A DNA stretch of 64,000 nucleotides from JBAZLV01 sp964586075 (GTDB lineage: Bacteria; Nitrospirota; UBA9217): NCBI GenBank assembly GCA_964586075.1, contig CAZPGZ010000012.1:1-64000 (forward strand). Direction: 5' to 3'. The position numbers were made by a program, and so were the translations under genes. Position 1 is the stretch's first letter; each line of letters begins with the position of its first letter. This document shows positions 53,421 through 60,883 of this stretch, piece by piece. The notes under the pieces are model-generated. The model was not told the origin of the DNA. It did not search any database and was given only the letters and a program-made list of their open reading frames with translations.

Positions 53421-54049
53421 TGGAAACTCCTTACAATCGAACCCACCACAAGATTCCATCCATCCACCAGGACGAACAGGAGAACCTTAAAGGGAAGCGA
53501 AACAAGCGTCGGTGGAAGCATCATCATACCCATAGACATCAGGATGCTCGACACCACCATGTCAATAATCAAAAAGGGAAGATATAAAAGAAAGCCGATT
53601 TCAAAAGCTGTTTTCAATTCGCTGATCGCAAAAGCAGGCACCACGATCCGCAGAGGAAGGTCCGCAGGAGTTTCGGGTGTTTTTTCCTTCGCAATGTTCA
53701 GAAAAAGCGCGATGTCTTTTTCCCGCGTCTGCTTCAGCATAAAAGCCTTTGCCGGGGGCGCAGCCCGTTCTAGCGCCTGCTTGATCGTTATACGTTTGTC
53801 CAGGTACGGGTTCAACGCTTCCTTGGTGATTGTGTCGATCGTCGGCGACATGACATACATCGTCAGAAACAGCGCGAGCCCCACCAGCACCATGTTCGGC
53901 GGAATCGACTGGGTGCCGAGCGCCTGCTTCAGAAACGAGAGCACGACCACGATCCTCGTAAATGATGTGAACATGATAAGGACCGCTGGCAAAAGCGACA
54001 GAAAGCTTATCAACAGAAAGACTTCTATTACCGGATCATTGATGGTCAT
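53417..54049 (-). CDS. fliP: FliP, flagellar export gate
   Basis: A 210-residue protein with the FliP signature (FTSFTRIVVVLSFLKQALG, PPNMVLVGLALFLTMYVM, LPFLIIDMVVSSILMSMGMMMLPP). It lacks the long cleaved signal found in many FliP proteins (about 245 residues), starting close to the first helix. ATG 54049 overlaps the fliO end by 14 bases. Confidence 0.97.
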   Translation of the reverse strand: MTINDPVIEVFLLISFLSLLPAVLIMFTSFTRIVVVLSFLKQALGTQSIPPNMVLVGLALFLTMYVMSPTIDTITKEALNPYLDKRITIKQALERAAPPAKAFMLKQTREKDIALFLNIAKEKTPETPADLPLRIVVPAFAISELKTAFEIGFLLYLPFLIIDMVVSSILMSMGMMMLPPTLVSLPFKVLLFVLVDGWNLVVGSIVRSFQ

Positions 54050-54362
54050 ACAGTGTTTCCTTCAGCTGTTTTAATTTTTTCAGTTTGTCACCCGTTTCTT
54101 TCACGACGGGTTCGACTTTGATGTCGTCGGACTCATAGGTCCTGAGCAGCCTCACATCCGATGGTGTGACCCCAAGCAGGAGGACCTCCGTCCCGACCTT
54201 GACCGCAATCAACCCCTTCCTCGGTCCGAGAGACTGGTGCGCCACGACTTTCATCATGCTTCCTGTCATCTGCTGTCTTTTTTTCAGGAAGAAACCCATC
54301 ACGACGATCAGTCCGATGACGGCCGCAAGGGCAAATGCCATCTGCAGGTATGCGGTAATCAT
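54036..54362 (-). CDS. fliO: FliO, assembly factor for the FliP ring
   Basis: A 108-residue protein: one N-terminal membrane helix (about 5-25, LQMAFALAAVIGLIVVMGFF) and a small cytoplasmic beta domain (VVAHQSLGPRKGLIAVKVGTEVLLLGVTP) typical of FliO. Overlaps fliN and fliP. FliO sequence is variable; gene order supports the call. Confidence 0.93.
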   Translation of the reverse strand: MITAYLQMAFALAAVIGLIVVMGFFLKKRQQMTGSMMKVVAHQSLGPRKGLIAVKVGTEVLLLGVTPSDVRLLRTYESDDIKVEPVVKETGDKLKKLKQLKETLYDHQ

Positions 54363-54742
54363 TTCAGTTGCCGTATCCTTTCCGTAGGGCTGATGATGTC
54401 CGTAAGCCGGACTCCGAATTTCTCATTCACAACGACCACTTCGCCGCGGGCCACCAGTTTGTCGTTCACCAGGATCTCCATGGGCTCGCCGGCAATCTTT
54501 TCGAGTTCGATCACCGATCCCTGGCCGAGTTGAAGAAGATCTTTGATCAGCATGCGCACTCTTCCGACTTCCACGCTTATTTCAAGGGGAATATCCAGCA
54601 GAAAATCGATGTCCCTTGCCTTTACCTGCCCATTTCCATCATCCTTCAGCTCTTCGAAGGCGGCGCCTTGCGGCTGTACTTTCGGGGCCGCCTGCGGCGG
54701 CGGCGTCTTGGGGGCAGTTTGTACTTGTGCTTGCTCTGCCAT
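54359..54742 (-). CDS. fliN: FliN, flagellar switch C-ring protein
   Basis: A 127-residue protein: a Pro/Ala/Gln-rich N-terminus (about 1-45) and a C-terminal SpoA/SurE-like domain (IPLEISVEVGRVRMLIKDLLQLGQGSVIEL, VNDKLVARGEVVVVNEKFGVRLTDI). Forms the lower C-ring with FliM. Confidence 0.97.
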   Translation of the reverse strand: MAEQAQVQTAPKTPPPQAAPKVQPQGAAFEELKDDGNGQVKARDIDFLLDIPLEISVEVGRVRMLIKDLLQLGQGSVIELEKIAGEPMEILVNDKLVARGEVVVVNEKFGVRLTDIISPTERIRQLK

Positions 54743-54757
54743 GTCTGTCTCCTTAAT

Positions 54758-55726
54758 TTAATTGGTTTTCGTCAGTCGTATGGCCTGGTTTCCCCTGCTG
54801 TATCCCGGCCGTCCGCTGAATTTCGGCACATCTTCAACTGTTACCATAATGTCGTCTGTTGAACTCTTTCCGAGAGTAATCACGTCTCCAACTTTCAGGC
54901 TCATCAAATCTCCGAAAGTCAACCGGGCCCGATCCATCTCCGCTACGACTTTAACCCTTGATCCCATGAGTATTTCTTTCAGTCGTTCCACCCAACGCTG
55001 GTCGGTCCCGAATTTGTCACTTTGAATGCCGGAATAAATTTTTTCCTTTACCGGTTCGATCATGGAATAGGGTATGCAGAAAAAAAGCTTTCCGGTGAAG
55101 TCTTCGACTTCCACATGAATTTCTATTTTTATAACGATTTCACTCGGCGTAACGATCGTTACAAACTGCGGGTTCATTTCTGCGCTCACATGCTCCGGAC
55201 GTATCTGTTCGATGCCGTTCCAGGAGGCTGCCAGGTCGTGAAGAGCCATGGTGATGACTTTTTTAATCACCCGCTGTTCAATGGAGGTAAACGACCGGCC
55301 TTCGGATTTGACGTTCCTGACGCTCCCGCCGCCGAAGAAAAACTCCACGCATGCGAATACAAACGGTGCTTCTAGCACGCACAAAGCGAGCCCTTTGAGC
55401 GGTTCCATCCTGAAAATATTGATGCTTGAAGGAAAGGGAATTGTTTTCATTACTTCGCCGAATTTGAGAACCTGCACGTTCTGCACCGCAGTATCGACAA
55501 ATTTCATCATGAATCCGGACACCGAGTTGCGAAAAAGCCTTGCAAAACGCTCATTCGCCATTTCCAAACCCGGCATTCTGCCCCTGACTATCCGCTCCTG
55601 GTTTGCCAGGTTGTACACTCTGATACCGCCCATAAGCTTTTTCTTGGCTTCTTCGGTATCGATATCGCCGGACTGTACGCCTTTTAACAGGGAATCAACT
55701 TCGTCTTGAGAAAGGATGTCACTCAT
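54758..55726 (-). CDS. fliM: FliM, flagellar switch protein
   Basis: A 322-residue protein: N-terminal CheY-P-binding DILSQDEVDSLLKGV, a middle CheC-like domain (MPGLEMANERFARLFRNSVSG, VRNVKSEGRSFTSIEQRVIKK) and a C-terminal FliN-like domain (LMSLKVGDVITLGKSSTDD). The intact N-terminal CheY-binding motif means CheY-P can bind the motor directly. Confidence 0.98.
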   Translation of the reverse strand: MSDILSQDEVDSLLKGVQSGDIDTEEAKKKLMGGIRVYNLANQERIVRGRMPGLEMANERFARLFRNSVSGFMMKFVDTAVQNVQVLKFGEVMKTIPFPSSINIFRMEPLKGLALCVLEAPFVFACVEFFFGGGSVRNVKSEGRSFTSIEQRVIKKVITMALHDLAASWNGIEQIRPEHVSAEMNPQFVTIVTPSEIVIKIEIHVEVEDFTGKLFFCIPYSMIEPVKEKIYSGIQSDKFGTDQRWVERLKEILMGSRVKVVAEMDRARLTFGDLMSLKVGDVITLGKSSTDDIMVTVEDVPKFSGRPGYSRGNQAIRLTKTN

Positions 55727-56223
55727 TGCATTACAAACTCCGTAAAGTAAAGATTTTTAAAGATTTCCTTTCCGATGGCCAGGTTTGCTCTCAGAAGAAG
55801 TTCATCCTTGAGCTGAAACTTTCCCTCCGGGCTGGACACGGCATCAACAGACTTGCTGCTCACCAGTGTAATAATGGCGTCCCGCAACTGGGGGGTTTTT
55901 TCAGCGACCAGCGGTTGGTTCGCAGCGTCTCCCAATTCAAACTGCATGGCAACTTTTAAAAATCTGCCCTGCTCGGCAAGGTTCACAACGAAGGGATCCA
56001 ACGCGATAAGCACAGTTTTTGCCGGCGCTTTTTTTTCTTCATTCTTTGCCTCAGCGGATTTTCCTTTGCTTCCCGCAAAATGCATATAAGCAAAAATGCC
56101 GCCTGCGAGAGAAAGCACCAAAATACCGATAATAATCAACAGGCTTTTATTGCTTCCACGCACCGGTTTCTTTTTCCCTTCTTCCTGCTCTTGTTCATTT
56201 TCTTCTTTTTTTGCCTCGGCCAT
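55723..56223 (-). CDS. fliL: FliL, basal-body associated stator-supporting protein
   Basis: A 166-residue protein; ATG 56223 follows AAGGAGG. A charged N-terminus, one membrane helix (about 28-50) and a periplasmic stomatin-like domain (ALDPFVVNLAEQGRFLKVAMQFEL, TPQLRDAIITLVSSKSVDAVSSPEGKFQLKDEL). It helps stators under load. First gene of the fliL-fliA operon. Confidence 0.95.
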   Translation of the reverse strand: MAEAKKEENEQEQEEGKKKPVRGSNKSLLIIIGILVLSLAGGIFAYMHFAGSKGKSAEAKNEEKKAPAKTVLIALDPFVVNLAEQGRFLKVAMQFELGDAANQPLVAEKTPQLRDAIITLVSSKSVDAVSSPEGKFQLKDELLLRANLAIGKEIFKNLYFTEFVMQ

Positions 56224-56470
56224 TTGCAGCTCCTCCTTGCCATTCAAAGCTCGGCTAACGATCATAGATATTCAAATTGCATGCCCGACGCAACATGCTG
56301 ATAAAAAAGAATTTTATTATTTTCAAGAATGTCAAATTAATGACTCTGATAAATATTTGCCAAATAATGATGGACGATTTGACGGTATGTGCAAAATCCA
56401 TCTTGCTTAAAATGCGTCACAACAGTACAATTCAACTAATCATCGCCTGAATGAAGGACCCGCAAATACC
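56224..56470. other. divergent intergenic region between fliL and the fliK-like gene
   Basis: An A/T-rich gap of 247 bases carrying the promoters of two divergent operons. On the minus strand TTGGCA (56358-56363) followed by AATAT and TTATCA resembles a sigma-54 -24 element with a poor -12, about 125 bases before fliL. I see no convincing sigma-28 site here. Confidence 0.4.
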
Positions 56471-57547
56471 ATGGACAATCCTCTTGCGATAACTGCCGGT
56501 CAGGCAGGGAACCTGTATCCGAGCACAAAAACACCACTCTCCCTGCGCCCCGGCCAAGTCATACGGGCAGTCGTGCAGGACATCATTTCCGAGGATACTG
56601 TTCTTCTTCAGTTTGGAAACACACCCATTCAGGCAAAAACCGATCTTCCTTTGAATGCCGGACAGGTCCTCTTTTTGAAAGTCGACACGCTTGGCAGTGA
56701 GATACGACTGCGCGTCACGGCAGGTCCGCAAGAGAACGATGCGGCGCTGGTGGATGCATTGCTGACATCTCTTTCACGGCTGAAAACACTGGAACCGGCC
56801 GCAGCAGGTCTTGAGAAGCTGGCAGGACTCCTGCATGCAATCCCGGAGGGGATCAAGGACAGGGTTCCCGAGCTTTCCATACTGGGCAAGCTTTTTTTCC
56901 CCATCGAAGCATTGGACGGTGATGCGCTCAAGAAGGCCGTCATTGACAGCGGTGTATTGTTTGAAGCAAAACTGCGCATTATCGCGGAACAAGCAGTATG
57001 GGAAGGTGGGGCGGGGGGAGCGCAGATCCCCGGCAGCGACCTTAAAGGAGTCCTTCTTGCCGTCAAGGATGCTCTTGCCGATTCTGGTGTTTCGGGAGCT
57101 CTCCGGGACGCCGGAGTGAGCACACAGCAGCTTAACCAAACACTTGATAAACTTGTCGGGAACATTGAACTGCAACAGATACAATCAAAGCTCGGAGATA
57201 CGCTTCAACTGTTCCTGCCTGTACTCTGGAACGAACTGAAAGAAGAATGGATATCATTCAAAAAGACCAGGAGCAATTCAGTTGATACCGGCTATTCCTG
57301 CACCATCAATCTTGAACTCGAACGAATCGGGAAATTGCGGTCCCACGTTCTTTTGCAGTCCGGGCGTATTCACATTAAAATGATCTGCGACAACCCCGCG
57401 TTTGTGGAAATAATGCAGAAGCACTCGGAGCTTCTCGGCAGACAGCTTGAATCCGCCGGTCTGAAAGCGGGAGGCATCTCGGCTGCACTGAAGCAGAATC
57501 TGGATTTCAGCCAAGATGTTTCCACAGGATTGGATTTGCACATATGA
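56471..57547 (+). CDS. FliK-like hook-length-control candidate (Flg_hook C-domain)
   Basis: A 358-residue protein: low-conservation N-terminal and central helical region, and a C-terminal Flg_hook-type domain (INLELERIGKLRSHVLLQSGRIHIKMICDNPAFVEIMQKHSELLGRQLESAGLK split over two strands and helices). The pattern matches the FliK C-domain that switches FlhB specificity. Its stop overlaps the start of the FlhB-C paralogue, strongly linking the two. A classical fliK is not visible elsewhere in the window, though one may lie outside. Confidence 0.8.
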   Translation: MDNPLAITAGQAGNLYPSTKTPLSLRPGQVIRAVVQDIISEDTVLLQFGNTPIQAKTDLPLNAGQVLFLKVDTLGSEIRLRVTAGPQENDAALVDALLTSLSRLKTLEPAAAGLEKLAGLLHAIPEGIKDRVPELSILGKLFFPIEALDGDALKKAVIDSGVLFEAKLRIIAEQAVWEGGAGGAQIPGSDLKGVLLAVKDALADSGVSGALRDAGVSTQQLNQTLDKLVGNIELQQIQSKLGDTLQLFLPVLWNELKEEWISFKKTRSNSVDTGYSCTINLELERIGKLRSHVLLQSGRIHIKMICDNPAFVEIMQKHSELLGRQLESAGLKAGGISAALKQNLDFSQDVSTGLDLHI

Positions 57548-57822
57548 GGGATAAGCAAAGAAAAGCTGCGGCACTGAAATACCAGCGCGGTTCCCAGACT
57601 GCGCCGGCGGTTGTGGCAAAAGGGAAAGGTGCTGTGGCAGACCGTATCATCGCCCTTGCGCGGGAGCACGGCGTCCCCATACGGGAAGACCGGAACCTGG
57701 TGGAGGCCCTTTCCACGCTGGATCTTGACTCTGAAATACCTCCCGAACTCTATAAAGCGGTCGCAGAGGTGCTTGCCTTTATCTATCGATTAAGTGAAGA
57801 AACCAAAAAGTCCGCGCTCTAG
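57544..57822 (+). CDS. FlhX, stand-alone FlhB cytoplasmic C-domain paralogue
   Basis: A 92-residue protein homologous to the part of FlhB that follows the NPTH cleavage site: AAALKYQRGSQTAPAVVAKG and VPIREDRNLVEALSTLDLDSEIPPELYKAVAEVLAFIYRL align with ALRYERGGTAAPRVVAKG and the rest of FlhB at 51322. It has no NPTH and no membrane helices. FlhX-type proteins can replace the FlhB C-domain in the export switch. The ATGA overlap with the fliK-like gene supports a shared role. Confidence 0.92.
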   Translation: MRDKQRKAAALKYQRGSQTAPAVVAKGKGAVADRIIALAREHGVPIREDRNLVEALSTLDLDSEIPPELYKAVAEVLAFIYRLSEETKKSAL

Positions 57823-57870
57823 CTGTTGTCGAAGTGTCCGTTCCCTGTCAAAAAAATCTCCGAGTTGCAC

Positions 57871-57897
57871 TTAAGTTATTTACAATAATGCCGATAG
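57871..57897 (+). promoter_or_regulatory. sigma-28 (FliA) promoter upstream of the HD-GYP gene
   Basis: The -35 is TTAAGTTA (57871-57878, six of eight to TAAAGTTT), exactly 11 bases, and the -10 is GCCGATAG (57890-57897, seven of eight). The HD-GYP start is 122 bases downstream. It would put this phosphodiesterase under late flagellar control. Confidence 0.75.
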
Positions 57898-58018
57898 ATA
57901 CGAATAGTAAAATATGCAGTTAAAATCCGCATCATTATCGGCACATAACCATCTGAATAATTTGAATATTATCAAAACAAGAACGCACAGACAGCATACA
58001 GGAAAATAACTTTATCCC

Positions 58019-59281
58019 ATGACTGACACGTTTACCCAAACTATTGATGAACAGTTGATTCCCATGGCTATTGAAAAGTTTGTCGAGGGTGCGGCATCTC
58101 CCTGCGATATTTTTCTGAATGACAATGGAAAGACCGTGGCGCTTTTTAACCGGGGAATGATTTTTGACGCTTCAACCATGAGCGTTCTTCGTAAACAGGG
58201 CGTTACAGAAGTCCTTATTAAAAAGAATGAAGAACACAAAGTCGCAGCTCAAAAAATACAGCAGGAATTTGCAGAAGAGGCTGTTCCTGTCATGCCCGAG
58301 ACGCCTGTTCCTCCTGCTATGGATTTTAAAGAATATTCTGTCAAGAAGGAACAGCACTTTCAGATAGATGGAAAACTGCTGGTCCCGGGAACAGATGTGC
58401 ATTTCAATATTTATACCTTCAATCAGGCTGCTTTGCACATGGTCGTCGAGGCATCGGAGAAGTCGCCTGCCAGAATTCCTGAGTCCATTCAGAGCGCGAC
58501 CGAAGAGCTTGTTATCAATAATGCCGACATCCCTTCTTACCAAGCCTATTTGAACGGCCTGCTGGCATCCTCAAACCTCCCAACGGCGGAATTATCGCGG
58601 ATAAAATCAACTGTCATCAAAGAAAATTCGAAGCTGATTGTTAAAGACCTGCTTGATAATCCGCGCAGCGGTGAAAAAATCAAAGAATCAATTGTGATGG
58701 TGAACAAAATGGTGGACGGCATCCTGGAGAACCGGGACGCGGTGTACGAACTGCTCTCCATCAGGAGTCATGACTACTATACCTACACACATTCGGTGAA
58801 CGTGGCGGCCCTCTCGGTCGGGCTGGGCATCGCGAGCGGGCTGAACAGAAGCAGTCTTGAGAAACTCGGCATCGGAACCATGCTGCATGACTTGGGGAAG
58901 AGTGCCATCCCTCACGAAATTCTGAATAAACCGGAGAAGCTTACTGATGACGAATTCCGCATCATGAAAAGCCATGTTCTGGAAAGTGAAAAAATACTCA
59001 GGAAACAGAAAGAAATTCCGGAGGAATCGTATGCGGCAGTGCTTCAGCACCATGAAAGGATATCGGGAAAAGGATACCCCTTCGGGCTGGCAGGAACGGA
59101 AGTTAAATTATTCGGCAGGATTTCGGCGATTGCTGATTGTTATGATGCCATAACGACCAAACGGGTATACAAACCGGCATTCGCGCCGTTTCAGGCTTTA
59201 TCGATCATGGTGAACGAGACTGGAAATTACGATCCGGATCTTATGGCTGTCTTTATAAAAATGCTGGGTAAAATCACTTAG
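58019..59281 (+). CDS. HD-GYP cyclic-di-GMP phosphodiesterase
   Basis: A 420-residue soluble protein with an uncharacterised N-terminal half and a C-terminal HD-GYP domain (about 245-415): HSVNVAALSVGLG, MLHDLGKSAIPHEILNKPEKL, HVLESEKI, and LQHHERISGKGYPFGLAG followed by AIADCYDAITTKR. The loop that usually reads HHExxDGxGYP has Ser instead of Asp (HHERISGKGYP); other ligands are intact. It likely hydrolyses c-di-GMP. Its FliA-type promoter ties it to late motility expression. Confidence 0.92.
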   Translation: MTDTFTQTIDEQLIPMAIEKFVEGAASPCDIFLNDNGKTVALFNRGMIFDASTMSVLRKQGVTEVLIKKNEEHKVAAQKIQQEFAEEAVPVMPETPVPPAMDFKEYSVKKEQHFQIDGKLLVPGTDVHFNIYTFNQAALHMVVEASEKSPARIPESIQSATEELVINNADIPSYQAYLNGLLASSNLPTAELSRIKSTVIKENSKLIVKDLLDNPRSGEKIKESIVMVNKMVDGILENRDAVYELLSIRSHDYYTYTHSVNVAALSVGLGIASGLNRSSLEKLGIGTMLHDLGKSAIPHEILNKPEKLTDDEFRIMKSHVLESEKILRKQKEIPEESYAAVLQHHERISGKGYPFGLAGTEVKLFGRISAIADCYDAITTKRVYKPAFAPFQALSIMVNETGNYDPDLMAVFIKMLGKIT

Positions 59282-59313
59282 GCAGATGCGTCCATCACGG
59301 CAGGCGCGTCTGC
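59282..59313. terminator. hairpin after the HD-GYP gene (no T-run)
   Basis: GCAGATGCG (59282-59290) pairs with CGCGTCTGC (59305-59313), nine pairs with one G-T wobble, immediately after the stop codon of the HD-GYP gene and between convergent genes. There is no T-tract, so it is either a weak bidirectional terminator or an mRNA-end hairpin. Confidence 0.4.
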
Positions 59314-59477
59314 ATACTTCATCCCCCCCGAGGAGGTTTCTCCGTATACTGTATGTAATGCCCGTTTCGAGATTTTGGAAATGCGCAAGCGTGGAGTAGT
59401 GCGGGAAACCTCCCCTCCCTTACACTATTTGTTCCAAACAACTACAGTTATGTTGAAAATGTATCGTTGCTTTTCAG

Positions 59478-60035
59478 CTACGGAACGTTGTATTTCCAAT
59501 GGTGGCACTGAGCACAAAAATTTTCCGACCGTGCGTGCACGTGATGGCACAGAAGACAGTCAAGCTCTCCCATGTGCGACTGATGAGGGCTGGGCAGCGC
59601 TTTGTCCGTTAGCACAAGATTTGTCTTGTAGTCGGCATGGCAATCGAGACATTTCTGCCCCTCAGGACTCGTAGCCGGTCGTTCCTTCCCATGACAGTCG
59701 CTGCAGCTGATGCCGCTGAGCTGGTGCATATGGCCCGACGTCATTTTCCCTCTGAGTGTTCCGGGTTTCTTGGCTTCTCCTGTTTTCTGGTGGCAGCCCA
59801 GACAGCGTTTGTACGTCATACCATCGGTTTTCACATGCGCAGGCGGCAGTACCTTCTGGTCCCCGTGGCAAATGATGCAATCACCCGGTTTGGCATTTTC
59901 ATTTTGCTTCGGGCCGGAAAAAGCGGTTCCCGAGCAGAAGCCATACCAGACATATACAGCACACAGCATGAGCATTATCCGAGCACAAACGCAGGCCTTC
60001 ACAGAGCTGTTTGATTCACGATAATAATTCAACAC
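59478..60035 (-). CDS. hexahaem c-type cytochrome
   Basis: About 185 residues from GTG 60035 (TTG 60032 equally possible), where GGGAGGG sits upstream; the frame continues to 60128 without a ribosome site. An N-terminal signal peptide (VCARIMLMLCAVYVWYGFCSGTAFSG region) is followed by six CxxCH haem motifs: CIICH, CLGCH, CSDCH, CLDCH, CLLCH and CAQCH, with extra His residues for bis-His ligation. It is a periplasmic electron carrier, probably for the adjacent flavoprotein reductases. Confidence 0.9.
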   Translation of the reverse strand: MLNYYRESNSSVKACVCARIMLMLCAVYVWYGFCSGTAFSGPKQNENAKPGDCIICHGDQKVLPPAHVKTDGMTYKRCLGCHQKTGEAKKPGTLRGKMTSGHMHQLSGISCSDCHGKERPATSPEGQKCLDCHADYKTNLVLTDKALPSPHQSHMGELDCLLCHHVHARSENFCAQCHHWKYNVP

Positions 60036-60076
60036 GTCCCTCCCTTCATTTGTTAAGCAACTGCATTCTTTTTGGA

Positions 60077-60787
60077 TCAATTTCCTCCCGGTATTTTCAT
60101 GTCGAACCTGGAATGGCAGCCATTGCAATATGCATACGATACTTTATGAGCGTGATGGCAAACAACACAATCTATCTCTCCCAGATGTGAAGCATGCGGA
60201 TTCCTGTTCGGGTGCTTTTCGGATTTTGTCCGGGCAGCAATATCCTTGTACGATCCATGGCAGGCGCCGCATCGTTCGTTTTCCACCGTGTCTCCTTTTA
60301 CCGGAAATACAGTTCCATGACAGGCGGCGCATCCCACGCTTTGTTGCGCGTGAATTGCATCGAGGTTCCGAGATTTTGCCCAGGACACGGCCGCCTGTTG
60401 CGCAAGCGACATATCTTCCTTGAGCGGCTTTCCCCATGATATCGTGGAACCGATAAGGCCAAAACTTTTTCCCGGTTTATACTGGTGACACACGGTACAA
60501 TCAACCGGTGGGGTGCCAGCAATATGTTTCGCGTGCATTTTCGTAAAATATGCGTTTGCCACGGGACCGCCGGATTTCGATGGATTATGGCATTTCAGGC
60601 AAGCACTGATACTTGAGCCGGAGACGGATGGATGTTTTTCAGAAAGAATTGCGGAGAACGTTGTATGACAGGTTTTGCACGTCCCGGCGCTTTTCGTTTC
60701 CGTCGCAGTGGATTTATCGGCGGCATACACCCCAGAGGCAATCAAACCGAGCAAAAGGGCGATACATGCTGTTTTTGTCTTTCTCAT
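60077..60787 (-). CDS. heptahaem c-type cytochrome
   Basis: A 236-residue protein from ATG 60787 (AAGGAGG 11 bases upstream). Signal peptide (TACIALLLGLIASGVYAA) and seven CxxCH motifs: CKTCH, CLKCH, CTVCH, CAACH, CGACH, CVVCH and CNGCH. The C-terminal part (ASHLGEIDCVVCHHAHK) resembles the equivalent part of the hexahaem neighbour (QSHMGELDCLLCHHVHA), indicating shared ancestry. Likely electron donor to a periplasmic reductase. Confidence 0.92.
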   Translation of the reverse strand: MRKTKTACIALLLGLIASGVYAADKSTATETKSAGTCKTCHTTFSAILSEKHPSVSGSSISACLKCHNPSKSGGPVANAYFTKMHAKHIAGTPPVDCTVCHQYKPGKSFGLIGSTISWGKPLKEDMSLAQQAAVSWAKSRNLDAIHAQQSVGCAACHGTVFPVKGDTVENERCGACHGSYKDIAARTKSEKHPNRNPHASHLGEIDCVVCHHAHKVSYAYCNGCHSRFDMKIPGGN

Positions 60788-60833
60788 GGGAAACAAGGCC
60801 TCCTTTCAATCGTCTTGTTGGTATTCGGACATT

Positions 60834-60867
60834 AAAAAGGCCCGGCGTGCAATTACAGCCGGGCCTT
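60834..60867 (-). terminator. strong Rho-independent terminator after the first flavoprotein
   Basis: On the minus strand AAGGCCCGGC and GCCGGGCCTT form a perfect ten-base stem with an 11-base loop (60837-60867), followed by a T-run (60834-60838). It lies 17 bases after the flavoprotein stop and before the heptahaem cytochrome. It would stop or attenuate transcription between reductase and cytochromes. Confidence 0.9.
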
Positions 60868-60883
60868 GCTCTGTGCTGCGTCG

